Part shown: positions 25,451 to 33,710 of the stretch, in pieces
Layout of the letters: every line of letters starts with the position of its first letter
Numbering within the stretch: position 1 is the first letter of the stretch
DNA from: Methylocystis sp.
Lineage (GTDB): Bacteria > Pseudomonadota > Alphaproteobacteria > Rhizobiales > Beijerinckiaceae
Length of the DNA: 51,617 nucleotides
Assembly (NCBI GenBank): GCA_024506175.1
Contig: JAMBEQ010000022.1
Coordinates: 1 to 51,617 of the forward strand
Direction: 5' to 3'
Notes under the pieces: model-generated
Told to the model about the DNA's origin: nothing
Seen by the model: the letters and a program-made list of their open reading frames with translations, nothing else
Databases searched by the model: none
Made by a program: the position numbers and the translations under genes

Positions 25451-26140
25451 TTATCTTTCGGCGGTTCCGGCCTGCGAGATCAGGAGATATCCAAGGAACC
25501 GCTGGGAATCGATCGGATCGTACCCCAGCTTCTTGCGCAGCTTCTTACGCAGCTTGCTGATGTGGCTTTCGATCACCGTCTCTTCGACTTCTTCATCGAA
25601 CAGCCCATAGACTGCGTTGAAAACCTGCGTCTTCGTCAGGCGGCGGCGCTTGTTCAGGACAAGGAGTTCGAGGACGCGCCTCTCACGGCGGGGCAGGGGA
25701 AAGGGCTCGCCGTCGATCACGGGGTCGCGGCCATCGAAAAAGACCTGGATGCGGTCGAAGGTGGCGTAATCTTGCCGGGCGTCGGCGCGCCGACGGATCG
25801 CATGAACGCGCGCAAGTATTTCCCGCACATGAATCGGCTTGCGCACGACATCGTCCACGCCGGCGCTGAACAGGCCGAGCGTTTGCTCCAGCGACAGCGC
25901 ATCATTCATCGCGATAACAGGCGCCTGCGAGTGCCGGCGGATGAGCCGCGGGAGTTCTTCCCTGTCGGGACAGTCGCCGATCAAAAACGCTTCGATTGCC
26001 TGCAAGTCTTTTTCGCGGGCCGAGTCGACCCAGTCCACGAACTGCTCAAAACCAAAACCCGTCGAGTACACGCCCTCTTGACTAAACCGACTTGTATACG
26101 CGCTCGTCACTGTTTCCCTTTCATCGACGATAATTAACAT
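25451..26140 (-). CDS. ftcR: Flagellar transcriptional regulator FtcR/Rem (OmpR-type)
   Basis: A 229-residue response-regulator-like activator. The receiver domain (about residues 1-115) begins [20 protein letters not shown] and ends [18 protein letters not shown]. The winged-helix DNA-binding domain (about 130-222) has [19 protein letters not shown] and [18 protein letters not shown]. It closely resembles Brucella FtcR and Sinorhizobium Rem, orphan class II activators of flagellar genes. The usual phospho-acceptor strand (DLVLLD) is replaced by [12 protein letters not shown], so phosphorylation control is doubtful. It is divergent from flgF. Confidence 0.88.
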   Translation of the reverse strand: MLIIVDERETVTSAYTSRFSQEGVYSTGFGFEQFVDWVDSAREKDLQAIEAFLIGDCPDREELPRLIRRHSQAPVIAMNDALSLEQTLGLFSAGVDDVVRKPIHVREILARVHAIRRRADARQDYATFDRIQVFFDGRDPVIDGEPFPLPRRERRVLELLVLNKRRRLTKTQVFNAVYGLFDEEVEETVIESHISKLRKKLRKKLGYDPIDSQRFLGYLLISQAGTAER

Positions 26141-26210
26141 TCGGCGTCTCCCGGCGGATGGACCTGCATGTGCGCGTCGCGCGAATCAGCTCCTATACTG
26201 GGTTTAGTCG

Positions 26211-26256
26211 TAATCCCGCGGGCCCGCAACGTAACCTTAAGTAAGCGCGGGGATTA
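26211..26256. promoter_or_regulatory. Inverted repeat between ftcR and flgF
   Basis: TAATCCCGCG (26211-26220) and CGCGGGGATTA (26246-26256) are inverted copies with one extra base, separated by 25 bases. They lie in the divergent intergenic region about 70 bases before ftcR and 100 before flgF. This could be a regulator site for either gene; no proof. Confidence 0.35.
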
Positions 26257-26356
26257 AACGGCGGTCCCGGGACGCTATATGCAACGCAGTTTCGCGCAAG
26301 GCCGGCCTCTTACCATGAGGTCGTCAATCTGCTCGAAACCAGGACAAGAATCGCGA

Positions 26357-27079
26357 ATGCTGTCGTCGTACTATGTGTCCTTGTCGTCTCAGCTCGCTCT
26401 CGACAAGCGCATGTCCACGATCGCGACGAACGTCGCGAATTCGAGCACGATCGGTTTTCGCGCGAGTGGCGTTTCTTTCGAAACCACGCTGTCGAAGGTC
26501 GGTCCAACGCCCACCGCCTATGCTTCGGCCGGCAAGGATTTTATCTCCACGGCGCAAGGCCCGTTGACAAAGACCGATAACCCTTTCGATGTGGCGGTGC
26601 AGGGCGATGGCTGGCTTGCGATACGGACGCCCGGCGGGGTCGCCTACACACGCGATGGCCGCCTCAAGATGCTCGAGACCGGCGAAATCCAGACCATAGA
26701 AGGCTATCCCGTCCTGGACGCCGGCAATTCGCCGATCACCCTGGACCCGACGGCGGGCCCGCCCTCGATTTTCCGCGATGGTATGATCAACCAACGCGAT
26801 GCTCAGGTTGGGGCTCTCGGCCTATTCTCGATAGACCCCGGAGCCGCCTTGACCAGAGGGCCGAACTCCAGCGTCATTCCCTCGACTCCCGCAACGCCCA
26901 TCCTCGATTTCTCGGTCAATGGGCTGGCGCAAGGATTCATCGAGGGCGCCAATATCAATCCGGTGACGGAACTGACGAAGCTTATCGCAGCCTCGCGTTC
27001 TTTCGAAAGCGTGAGTTCGATGAACGAAACGCTCGACTCCGCCCAGAAGGACGCCATCAGAACGCTCGGCGGGGCTTGA
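26357..27079 (+). CDS. flgF: Flagellar proximal rod protein FlgF
   Basis: A 240-residue rod protein of the FlgE/F/G family. It has the N-terminal TIATNVANSSTIGFRASG, the internal GDGWLAIRTPGGVAYTRDG and the C-terminal INPVTELTKLIAASRSFES. It is shorter than FlgG, in keeping with FlgF. The ATG at 26357 begins the conserved sequence MLSSYYVSLSSQ; the longer upstream frame is not family-like. It is followed by fliI after 32 bases. Confidence 0.92.
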   Translation: MLSSYYVSLSSQLALDKRMSTIATNVANSSTIGFRASGVSFETTLSKVGPTPTAYASAGKDFISTAQGPLTKTDNPFDVAVQGDGWLAIRTPGGVAYTRDGRLKMLETGEIQTIEGYPVLDAGNSPITLDPTAGPPSIFRDGMINQRDAQVGALGLFSIDPGAALTRGPNSSVIPSTPATPILDFSVNGLAQGFIEGANINPVTELTKLIAASRSFESVSSMNETLDSAQKDAIRTLGGA

Positions 27080-27111
27080 AGACGGCTCGCCCTGGCGCCA
27101 GGTGAACGAGG

Positions 27112-28431
27112 ATGCCTGAGTTCGAACAGCTACTGAGTTCGGCTGAAATGTTCGGCCGCAGCGAACGCCATGTGACAATTTCCGGGGAAGTCGTGGAGGT
27201 GACGCCAACCTTCCTCAGGACTGCCGGGCTTTCGAAGTTCGTCAAGCTCGGAGATTGCGTCGCGACCGAGACCATGCGTGGCGAGATGCTGGCTCAGGTC
27301 GTGCGAATTGACCAGCATGGCGTCATCATCAAAGCGTTCGAGAACAACTGCGCTGCCGGCCTCGGTTCGAAGGTGCGTCTCGTCGGCGCGATCGAACTGT
27401 CGCCGCATGACTCCTGGCGGGGAAGGGTGCTCGACGCATTTGGCCGACCGGTCGATGGAAGAGGGCCGGTCAGAGGCGGCGAAAAACGGTATTTCCTCGA
27501 CTCACCCCCGCCCTCGGCGATGCGAAGAACGCCGATTTCCAAACCTTTGCGCACCGGCGTGCGCGTGATCGACGCATTCACGCCGCTCTGCGAGGGCCAG
27601 CGAGTCGGGGTTTTCGCGGGTTCTGGCGTCGGCAAATCGACCTTGCTCGAAATGCTGTCGCGATCGGGAGGTTTTTCCGTCGCGGTGATTTGTCTCGTCG
27701 GCGAACGAGGCCGCGAGGTGCGCGATTTCGTGGAAGCGGTGGCCTCTTTCAACCCGGGCGGCGCCGTCACCGTCGTGGCAACGGCTGACGAAAGCCCAAT
27801 GATGCGACGCATGGCGCCCCTGACGGCCACTGCGATAGCCGAGTTTTTCCGCGACGCCGGCGCGTCTGTCATCCTGATCGTCGACTCCGTGACCCGCTAT
27901 GCGCATGCGGTGCGTGAAGTGGCCTTGGCGTCAGGCGAGCCGCCGGTCGCCAATGGCTATACGCCGAGCGTCTTCGCCGATTTGCCGCGTCTTCTCGAGC
28001 GCGCAGGACCCGGCGAGGAGGGCGCGGGCGCGGTCACGGGCATCTATTCGGTTCTCGTCGACGGAGACAACCACAACGACCCGATCGCGGACTGCATTCG
28101 CGGCACGCTGGATGGGCATATCGTGCTAGAGAGAGAGATTGCCGAACAGGGACGATATCCGGCGATCAACCTGCTCAAGTCAATTTCCCGGCTAGCGGAT
28201 CGGGTGTGGTCGCCCGACGAGCGGCAGATGGTCATGGGTCTGCGCTCCATGCTATCGAAATTTGAAGAAACCCGGGATCTGCGCATGCTCGGCGGATACA
28301 ACGCGGGGTCAGACCCCGAGCTTGATCGCGCCGTCGCCGTCACGCCGCTCATCTACAACGCCTTGCGCCAAACCCCGCAGGACCCGCCGAGCGTCGCCGC
28401 GCTCGAGGAGTTGGCGCAGCGCCTAAGATAG
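27112..28431 (+). CDS. fliI: Flagellum-specific ATPase FliI
   Basis: A 439-residue F1-beta-like ATPase that powers and orders flagellar type III export. The Walker A motif is GSGVGKSTL (about residues 174-182), with LVGERGREVRDFVE after it and a Walker B strand VILIVDSVTRYAHA (about 255-268). The C-terminal Y-N-A-G-S-D region is present. The predicted regulator FliH is encoded at 33051. No FliJ gene follows directly; a FliJ-like frame lies at 43315. Confidence 0.95.
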   Translation: MPEFEQLLSSAEMFGRSERHVTISGEVVEVTPTFLRTAGLSKFVKLGDCVATETMRGEMLAQVVRIDQHGVIIKAFENNCAAGLGSKVRLVGAIELSPHDSWRGRVLDAFGRPVDGRGPVRGGEKRYFLDSPPPSAMRRTPISKPLRTGVRVIDAFTPLCEGQRVGVFAGSGVGKSTLLEMLSRSGGFSVAVICLVGERGREVRDFVEAVASFNPGGAVTVVATADESPMMRRMAPLTATAIAEFFRDAGASVILIVDSVTRYAHAVREVALASGEPPVANGYTPSVFADLPRLLERAGPGEEGAGAVTGIYSVLVDGDNHNDPIADCIRGTLDGHIVLEREIAEQGRYPAINLLKSISRLADRVWSPDERQMVMGLRSMLSKFEETRDLRMLGGYNAGSDPELDRAVAVTPLIYNALRQTPQDPPSVAALEELAQRLR

Positions 28432-28620
28432 CCGGGCGTAGGTCGCTTTCCATTTCACGCAGCGCATCAAGCGCGCGTCCGCGTTCGAGCTCCTCGGCGC
28501 CGGCTTGCGATTCCAGGCGATTTGAAACGAATGACACACACGCCGTAAACGCGCCGTTATCCAAAGGAAAAGCTGATGATTGCGGTGTCGAGCAGGTGCG
28601 CGTACAACCTCAACATCCGC

Positions 28621-28762
28621 TGCGGACGGGAACTTAATCCCGCGGCATGACGCTGTTTCCGTTGGCCCGGTGCAACGCCGGGATGTCTCGAATGCGCAAC
28701 CGGTTTCGCCATTGTCGCGAGGCCCGCGCGTCACAGACGACAACAGTGAAAGGCGTAAGATC
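28621..28762 (+). promoter_or_regulatory. Structured 5' leader of flagellin gene 1
   Basis: This region is nearly the same as 29892-30033 before flagellin 2. It has two hairpins: CGGGA/TCCCG (28627-28642) and CCCGG/CCGGG (28666-28682). A conserved stretch, GGATGTCTCGAATGCGCAAC, follows, and then CAACAGTGAAAG before the ATG. Being long, conserved and paired, it is a candidate for FlbT-type control of flagellin mRNA. The rest of the gap, 28432-28620, holds no convincing gene. Confidence 0.65.
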
Positions 28763-29650
28763 ATGTCGAGCATCAACACAAACCTTGCCTCGCTGACCGC
28801 TCTCCAGGCTCTCCGCAACACGCAGGCGAACCTGTCCACCGCACAGAGCCAAGTCGCCACCGGCCTCAAGGTCGGCAGCGCCCAGGACAACGCGTCGACG
28901 TGGTCGATCGCCGAGACGATGAAGTCCGACAACGCGGTTCTGACGACCGTCAGCGACTCGTTGAATGTCGGCAACCAGGCGCTCTCGGTGGCCTCGTCCG
29001 CGGTCAATCAGGCGATCACCGTGATGAACTCCATCAAGCAGGCGGTCTCGCAAGCCACCGATCCGAACGCCGACCAAACCAAGATTCTGACGAGCCTGCA
29101 GGCGCTCGGCGGGCAGCTGAAGAACATCGTCACCTCGGCGAATATGAACGGCGTCAATCTGACCGACGGTTCGCAGACGACCTTCAACCTGATCGCCTCC
29201 TACACGGACGGCAAGGGCGCGGCGGCCTCCTCGATCGGAACGATCAACCTCGGCCTGCAGACCCTCTATAAGACTGGCAGCACCACGTCGATCCTCCAGG
29301 GCGCCAAGGCCACGGGCTCCGCCTCCGCGACCGACTTCACCGCCCTCGCGGCCGGCGATCTCGCCGCCGCGACGATCGGCGTCACTTTGTCGAACGCGGA
29401 CAAGGCGATCGCCGATCTCACGACCTATGCGTCGAACATCGGCGCGACGCAGTCGACCGTTACGGGGCAGACCACCTTCCTGAAGTCGCTGCAGTCCTCG
29501 CTCACCGCCGGCGTCAGCGCCCTCGTGGACGCGGACATGAACGAGGTGTCGACCCGCCTGCAGGCTCTGCAGACGCAGCAGCAGCTCGCCGTCCAGTCGC
29601 TGTCGATCGCCAACCAGAACAGCCAGATGATCCTGAAGTTGTTCCAGTAA
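28763..29650 (+). CDS. Flagellin (copy 1)
   Basis: A 295-residue flagellin, the filament subunit. The N-terminal D0/D1 region has MSSINTNLASLTALQALRNT and the C-terminal D1/D0 region has LQALQTQQQLAVQSLSIANQ and ends ILKLFQ. The short central domain is rich in Thr, Ser, Ala and Gly. It differs from copy 2 at about 17 residues by eye, so the pair is about 94% identical. GTGAAAGG precedes the ATG. A terminator-like hairpin follows the stop, so it is probably its own transcript. Confidence 0.95.
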   Translation: MSSINTNLASLTALQALRNTQANLSTAQSQVATGLKVGSAQDNASTWSIAETMKSDNAVLTTVSDSLNVGNQALSVASSAVNQAITVMNSIKQAVSQATDPNADQTKILTSLQALGGQLKNIVTSANMNGVNLTDGSQTTFNLIASYTDGKGAAASSIGTINLGLQTLYKTGSTTSILQGAKATGSASATDFTALAAGDLAAATIGVTLSNADKAIADLTTYASNIGATQSTVTGQTTFLKSLQSSLTAGVSALVDADMNEVSTRLQALQTQQQLAVQSLSIANQNSQMILKLFQ

Positions 29651-29695
29651 GACCGGAATACAGGCGACGCCCCGCGCGATCGCCAACTGTTTCGA

Positions 29696-29725
29696 AAGGG
29701 TCGCGCCTTCCCGGGCGCGGCCCTT
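29696..29725 (+). terminator. Intrinsic terminator after flagellin 1
   Basis: AAGGGTCGCGCC and GGCGCGGCCCTT form a 12-bp stem with one G-T pair and a six-base loop, followed by CTGGTTTT. It separates the two flagellin genes. Confidence 0.8.
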
Positions 29726-29891
29726 CTGGTTTTGGAGAGGCAGCCTCGGTCGCATATGCCGAGCCGTAAAAATGCGAAGCGATATGCATCCTAATCGAAT
29801 TGGGTTCAGGTGGGTGCGTCCCGTAAACCCCCTGTTAATACAAACACGGTTAATTACGAAACAGTCGGCTTAACGATAAAGCTCGATTTCG

Positions 29892-30033
29892 CTTCGGACG
29901 GGATTTCAGACCCGCGGCATGAAGCCGTTTCCGTTGGCCCGGTCAACGCCGGGATGTCTCGAATGCGCAACCGGTTTCGCCGTCGTCACGAGACCTGCGC
30001 GTCACAGACAACAACAGTGAAAGACTTAAAATC
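29892..30033 (+). promoter_or_regulatory. Structured 5' leader of flagellin gene 2
   Basis: This is the counterpart of 28621-28762. The first hairpin is kept with changed loop bases (CGGG/CCCG, 29899-29914) and the second with one base fewer in its loop (CCCGG/CCGGG, 29938-29953). Conservation outside the coding region suggests function or recent duplication. Upstream, 29840-29880 is AT-rich with AACGATAA, a partial match to a sigma-28-type -10; this is weak evidence. Confidence 0.65.
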
Positions 30034-30921
30034 ATGTCGAGCATCAACACAAACCTTGCCTCGCTGACCGCTCTCCAGGCTCTCCGCAACACGCAGGCGA
30101 ACCTGTCCACTGCGCAGAGCCAAGTCGCCACCGGCCTCAAGGTCGGCGCCGCACAGGACAATCCGTCGACGTGGTCGATTGCCGAGACGATGAAGTCCGA
30201 CAACTCGGTCCTGACGACCATCAGCGACTCTTTGAACGTCGGCAACCAGGTGCTCTCGGTGACCTCGAACGCGGTCAATCAGGCAATCACCGTGATGAAC
30301 GCCATCAAGCAGGCGGTCTCGCAAGCCACCGATCCGAACGCCGACCAAGCCAAGGTCCTGACGAGCCTGCAGGCGCTCGGCGGGCAGCTGAAGAACATTG
30401 TCACGTCGGCAAACATGAACGGCGTCAACCTGACCGACGGTTCGCAGGCATCCTTCAACCTGATCGCCTCCTACACGGACGGCAAGGGCGCGGCGGCCTC
30501 TTCGATCGGAACGATCAACCTCAGCCTGCAGACTCTCTATAAGACTGGCAGCACCACATCGATTCTCCAGGGCGCCAAGGCCACGGGCTCAGCCTCCGCG
30601 ACCGACTTCACCAACCTCGCGGCCGGCGATCTCGCCGCCGCGACGATCGGCGTCACTTTGTCGAACGCGGACAAGGCCATCGCGGATCTCACGACCTATG
30701 CGTCGAACATCGGCGCGATGCAGTCGACCGTGACGGGGCAGACCGCCTTTTTGAAGTCGCTGCAGTCCTCGCTCACCGCCGGCGTCAGCGCCCTCGTGGA
30801 CGCGGACATGAACGAGGTCTCGACTCGCCTGCAGGCTCTGCAGACGCAACAGCAGCTCGGCGTCCAGTCGCTGTCGATCGCCAACCAGAACAGCCAGATG
30901 ATCCTGAAGCTGTTCCAGTAA
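30034..30921 (+). CDS. Flagellin (copy 2)
   Basis: A 295-residue flagellin almost the same as copy 1. Substitutions are scattered and mild (for example GSAQDNAS to GAAQDNPS near residue 40, and QQQLAV to QQQLGV near the end). Both terminal polymerisation regions are intact. It has its own leader and a strong terminator. The pair arose by tandem duplication that took in the leader. FlbT and FlaF, which control flagellin synthesis, are encoded at 47282-48041. Confidence 0.95.
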   Translation: MSSINTNLASLTALQALRNTQANLSTAQSQVATGLKVGAAQDNPSTWSIAETMKSDNSVLTTISDSLNVGNQVLSVTSNAVNQAITVMNAIKQAVSQATDPNADQAKVLTSLQALGGQLKNIVTSANMNGVNLTDGSQASFNLIASYTDGKGAAASSIGTINLSLQTLYKTGSTTSILQGAKATGSASATDFTNLAAGDLAAATIGVTLSNADKAIADLTTYASNIGAMQSTVTGQTAFLKSLQSSLTAGVSALVDADMNEVSTRLQALQTQQQLGVQSLSIANQNSQMILKLFQ

Positions 30922-30945
30922 CACTCGGCATGTAAGGAACAAAGG

Positions 30946-30975
30946 CGGCCGCACGATTTTTTGTGCGGCCGTTTT
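30946..30975 (+). terminator. Strong intrinsic terminator after flagellin 2
   Basis: A perfect 9-bp stem, CGGCCGCAC / GTGCGGCCG, has an eight-base loop and is followed by TTTT. An AT-rich stretch (30972-31030) follows it. Confidence 0.9.
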
Positions 30976-31123
30976 ACTTTGTGAATTACTAAATTATTAA
31001 TTGCAAATTAACTATTACTTTCAACTGGGCAGGTTCGCGCAAGCATAGACATGAATGATCCGGCTACTGGGCCGGGGAAGCATCTGCGTCGCTCGAGCCC
31101 CGAGAGAGACTCAGAAAGCAGTC

Positions 31124-31356
31124 ATGTTGAGCATCCTGACCAATGCGTCGTTGACGGCGCCGAAAGCGCTGCGCGCGAACCGGCTATCCCTGACCGATGC
31201 GCAGCGCGAGGCCTGCACGGGAATGAAGATTTCGGACCCCTCGGATGATTCCTGCTCGACTGGCTCCAGGCGCTTCAAACGCGCCAGCGGCGCGGCGTTC
31301 GAGCGATCTGGATCGCCAATCAAAACAGCCAACCGATCATGAAGCGCTTCCAGTAA
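31124..31356 (+). pseudogene. Decayed flagellin remnant (internal deletion and frameshift)
   Basis: The start reads MLSILTNASLTAPKALRANR and then LTDAQREACTGMKISDPSDD. This lines up with the flagellin N terminus (SI-TN-SLTA-ALR-L-AQ-TG-K) with one gap. The end, in another frame, reads LQALQTRQRRG, then IANQNSQPIMKRFQ and a TAA, matching the flagellin C terminus LQALQTQQQ ... IANQNSQMILKLFQ. The central ~220 codons are missing. The 233-base span is not a multiple of three, so the halves are out of frame. The N-terminal frame alone encodes 72 residues (stop at 31342). It is far more diverged than flagellins 1 and 2 are from each other. Confidence 0.85.
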
Positions 31357-31401
31357 TTGAATCGAAGGCAATCCGCGGCGGGAAAATAGAAGATCGTTTC
31401 A

Positions 31402-33054
31402 ATGGACCACGTTACGCTCGTCTTGGACAATCTGAAGGGCCTGGGAAGCAAGAAGCTTACGGCTCTCGCTCTGGTGTTCGGGCTGATCGTAACCGTCGTT
31501 CTGGCAGGGACCTATTATCTGTCTCGCCCGAACGAGGAGACGCTTTATGCGGGTCTCGAGCGAGACGACCTGACGCGAATTGGTTCAGTCCTGAAAGAGT
31601 CGGGCATCGCCTTCGACGTCAACCCCGAAGGCAATGCGATTCTGGTCCCTTATGGGCAGACGGCGCGGGCCCGGATGCTTTTGGCGGAACGTGGCCTGCC
31701 TCAGAGCGCCAACACCGGCTACGAGCTCTTTGATAAGGTCGGCGCCCTTGGTTTGACCTCCTTCATGCAGGAGGTCACTCGCGTCCGGGCGATCGAAGGC
31801 GAACTTGCGCGCACCATTCAGTTGATGCGCGGCGTCAAAGCCGCCCGCGTCCATATCGTCATGCCCGACGAAGGTTCGTTCCGTCGTCCAAAACAACCAT
31901 CCTCCGCGTCGGTGGTTATTCGCACTGAGGGGCCGGACGATTCGAGCGCCGCGCAAGCTATCCGGCATCTCGTCGCCTCGGCGATGCCGGGGATGACCAT
32001 CGATCAGGTCACCGTGCTCAACACCGACGGCATGATCCTCTCGGCAACCGACGGCGATCCTTCCGAAGCCGTCCCCGGCAAGACGCTGGCGCTCGAGAAG
32101 AGCGTCGCAAAGGACATACAGGACAATATTCGGCGAACCCTCACGCCATATCTGCGTCTTCCAAATTTTCAGGTGAGCGTGCGCGCCCGGGTGAATACCG
32201 ATAGAAGGCAAATCAACGAGACGATCTACGATCCTGAGTCGAAAGTAGAACGTTCCACGCGCACGGTTAAGGAAACGGCTCAGTCGCAGAACGCGAGCAA
32301 CTCCTCGCCAACGACGGTCCAGACCAACGTCCCTCAGCAAAATCCGCAAAGCAGCGATGGAAAGCAATCCAACGACGAAAGCAGGAAAAGCGAGGAGCTG
32401 ACGAACTTCGAGGTCTCGACGAAGACAGTCACGACGGTCAGCGGCGGTTACACGATCGAGAATATCGCGATCGCGGTCTTGATCAATCGCGCAGCCCTCG
32501 CCGAGGCAGGCCGGCCGGCCCCGAGTTCGGAGATCGTCGAGCGCCAGGTGAAGGAAATCGAGCAGATCGTCGCATCGGCGGCTGGAATCAAGAGAGACCG
32601 GGGGGACGTCCTGAAGGTTTCCGCCGTCGATTTCAGCTTCAACGAACACGAGATGAGCCCGGTTGAATCACCCGGATTCCTTGAGACGTTGAGCCATTAC
32701 TTGGGCACAGTGATCAATGCGGCGACGGTGCTCGTTATCACTGCGCTTCTCGTCTTCTTCGGGCTTATGCCGGCGACTCGCGCTCTGCTTGTCGAAGCTC
32801 CTCAAGCGACCGTTGGCGTAGAAGCCCCGCCGTTATTGGGAATCGACAGCGAGCCCTCGTCAGACGGGGAAGGCTTCATACCTCAAATGAACGCGCCAAC
32901 GCTGGCGTTGAACTCGGACCTCGACGCCTTCCCGGGGATGATGGGCCTCGGGCGTGTGTCAGCGCGCCAGAAACTGGAGCAGTTGATAGAAGTAGATGAA
33001 ATGCAGGCGGCCTCCGTGCTCAAGCGGTGGATGCGATCGGATGAAGCGCAATGA
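31402..33054 (+). CDS. fliF: Flagellar MS-ring protein FliF
   Basis: A 550-residue MS-ring protein. TM1 is near residues 20-40 (LALVFGLIVTVVLAGTYYL). The YscJ/FliF periplasmic domain follows, with YAGLERDDLTRIGSVLKESG and ELARTIQLMRGVKAARVHIV. A Gln/Ser/Asn-rich linker lies near 290-330. TM2 is near 440-460 (NAATVLVITALLVFFGLM), and a cytoplasmic tail (KLEQLIEVDEMQAASVLKRW) binds FliG. It overlaps the fliH-like gene by four bases (ATGA), so the operon fliF-fliH-motB-motC-fliK starts here. Confidence 0.95.
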   Translation: MDHVTLVLDNLKGLGSKKLTALALVFGLIVTVVLAGTYYLSRPNEETLYAGLERDDLTRIGSVLKESGIAFDVNPEGNAILVPYGQTARARMLLAERGLPQSANTGYELFDKVGALGLTSFMQEVTRVRAIEGELARTIQLMRGVKAARVHIVMPDEGSFRRPKQPSSASVVIRTEGPDDSSAAQAIRHLVASAMPGMTIDQVTVLNTDGMILSATDGDPSEAVPGKTLALEKSVAKDIQDNIRRTLTPYLRLPNFQVSVRARVNTDRRQINETIYDPESKVERSTRTVKETAQSQNASNSSPTTVQTNVPQQNPQSSDGKQSNDESRKSEELTNFEVSTKTVTTVSGGYTIENIAIAVLINRAALAEAGRPAPSSEIVERQVKEIEQIVASAAGIKRDRGDVLKVSAVDFSFNEHEMSPVESPGFLETLSHYLGTVINAATVLVITALLVFFGLMPATRALLVEAPQATVGVEAPPLLGIDSEPSSDGEGFIPQMNAPTLALNSDLDAFPGMMGLGRVSARQKLEQLIEVDEMQAASVLKRWMRSDEAQ

Positions 33055-33707
33055 AGCAGCTTCGCCCGATTACGTCCTATCTCATGAAATTCGACGAAGA
33101 GCCGCGCGTGATGGAGGAGAGTCTCTCTCCGCCGGCGTTTGAGCTTTCCCCTCTGACACCCGAGATCGTCGACGTAATGCCCGATACGGACTTCCTCGTT
33201 GAAGAGCGCGAGAGGGTAAGGGAGGAAATCAGGGGTGAGCTCGAACTCGAATGGGAGGCGAAGCTCGAGGACGAAAGAGAAGCGTTCCAGAAAGAGCGTG
33301 AAGCCTTTGACCAGAAGCTCGAGGCGGCGCGCGCCGCGTGGCTCGAGCAGCAGGGCGCCCAAGTCGCGGATGCCATCCATCGGGACATTCAGGCAGGCGT
33401 CGGAAATCTGCGAGACGCGCTTTCCCGCTTGCTGAAGCCATTCGTCACCCATCGCGTCTTGAAGCAGTCACTCGACGACTTCGTGGAGACCGTAGGTTCT
33501 GCTGTCGCTGATAAGGCGAATCCCCTAGTGGAGCTGCAGGGTCCGTCCGATTTGCTCGAAGTGGTCAGTGAAAGGCTGTTCCACGACGGCGTCGCGATTC
33601 GCGCGACGGAGAACGGCGGCGGTGATCTTGTCGCAAGAATAAACAGCACCCGGATCGAAACACGCATGGACGAATGGGTTCGGCGTCTGCGCGACGGAGC
33701 ACAATGA
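33051..33707 (+). CDS. fliH: FliH-like flagellar export protein
   Basis: A 218-residue protein with a long acidic/basic coiled coil at about residues 48-110 (EERERVREEIRGELELEWEA and more). The C-terminal domain (VNPLVELQGPSDLLEVV-like, ending RIETRMDEWVRRLRDG) follows the FliH/V-ATPase-E pattern. FliH binds FliI and regulates its ATPase. It is translationally coupled to fliF and three bases before motB. Identification rests on architecture and position rather than strong motifs, as FliH proteins diverge quickly. Confidence 0.7.
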   Translation: MKQLRPITSYLMKFDEEPRVMEESLSPPAFELSPLTPEIVDVMPDTDFLVEERERVREEIRGELELEWEAKLEDEREAFQKEREAFDQKLEAARAAWLEQQGAQVADAIHRDIQAGVGNLRDALSRLLKPFVTHRVLKQSLDDFVETVGSAVADKANPLVELQGPSDLLEVVSERLFHDGVAIRATENGGGDLVARINSTRIETRMDEWVRRLRDGAQ

Positions 33708-33710
33708 GTC

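Noticed and set aside
28349-28564. 71-aa minus-strand frame between fliI and flagellin 1
   Set aside because: It starts with TTG without a ribosome site and runs into the 3' end of fliI; no family resemblance.
28576-28650. 24-codon frame with a ribosome site upstream of flagellin 1, as a leader peptide
   Set aside because: The duplicate leader before flagellin 2 does not keep the frame, so translation is not conserved.
31020-31060. Sigma-54-like GG-N10-GC before the fliF operon
   Set aside because: The match outside the GG and GC is poor, and flagellar control in this group usually runs through FtcR/Rem; not enough to call a promoter.
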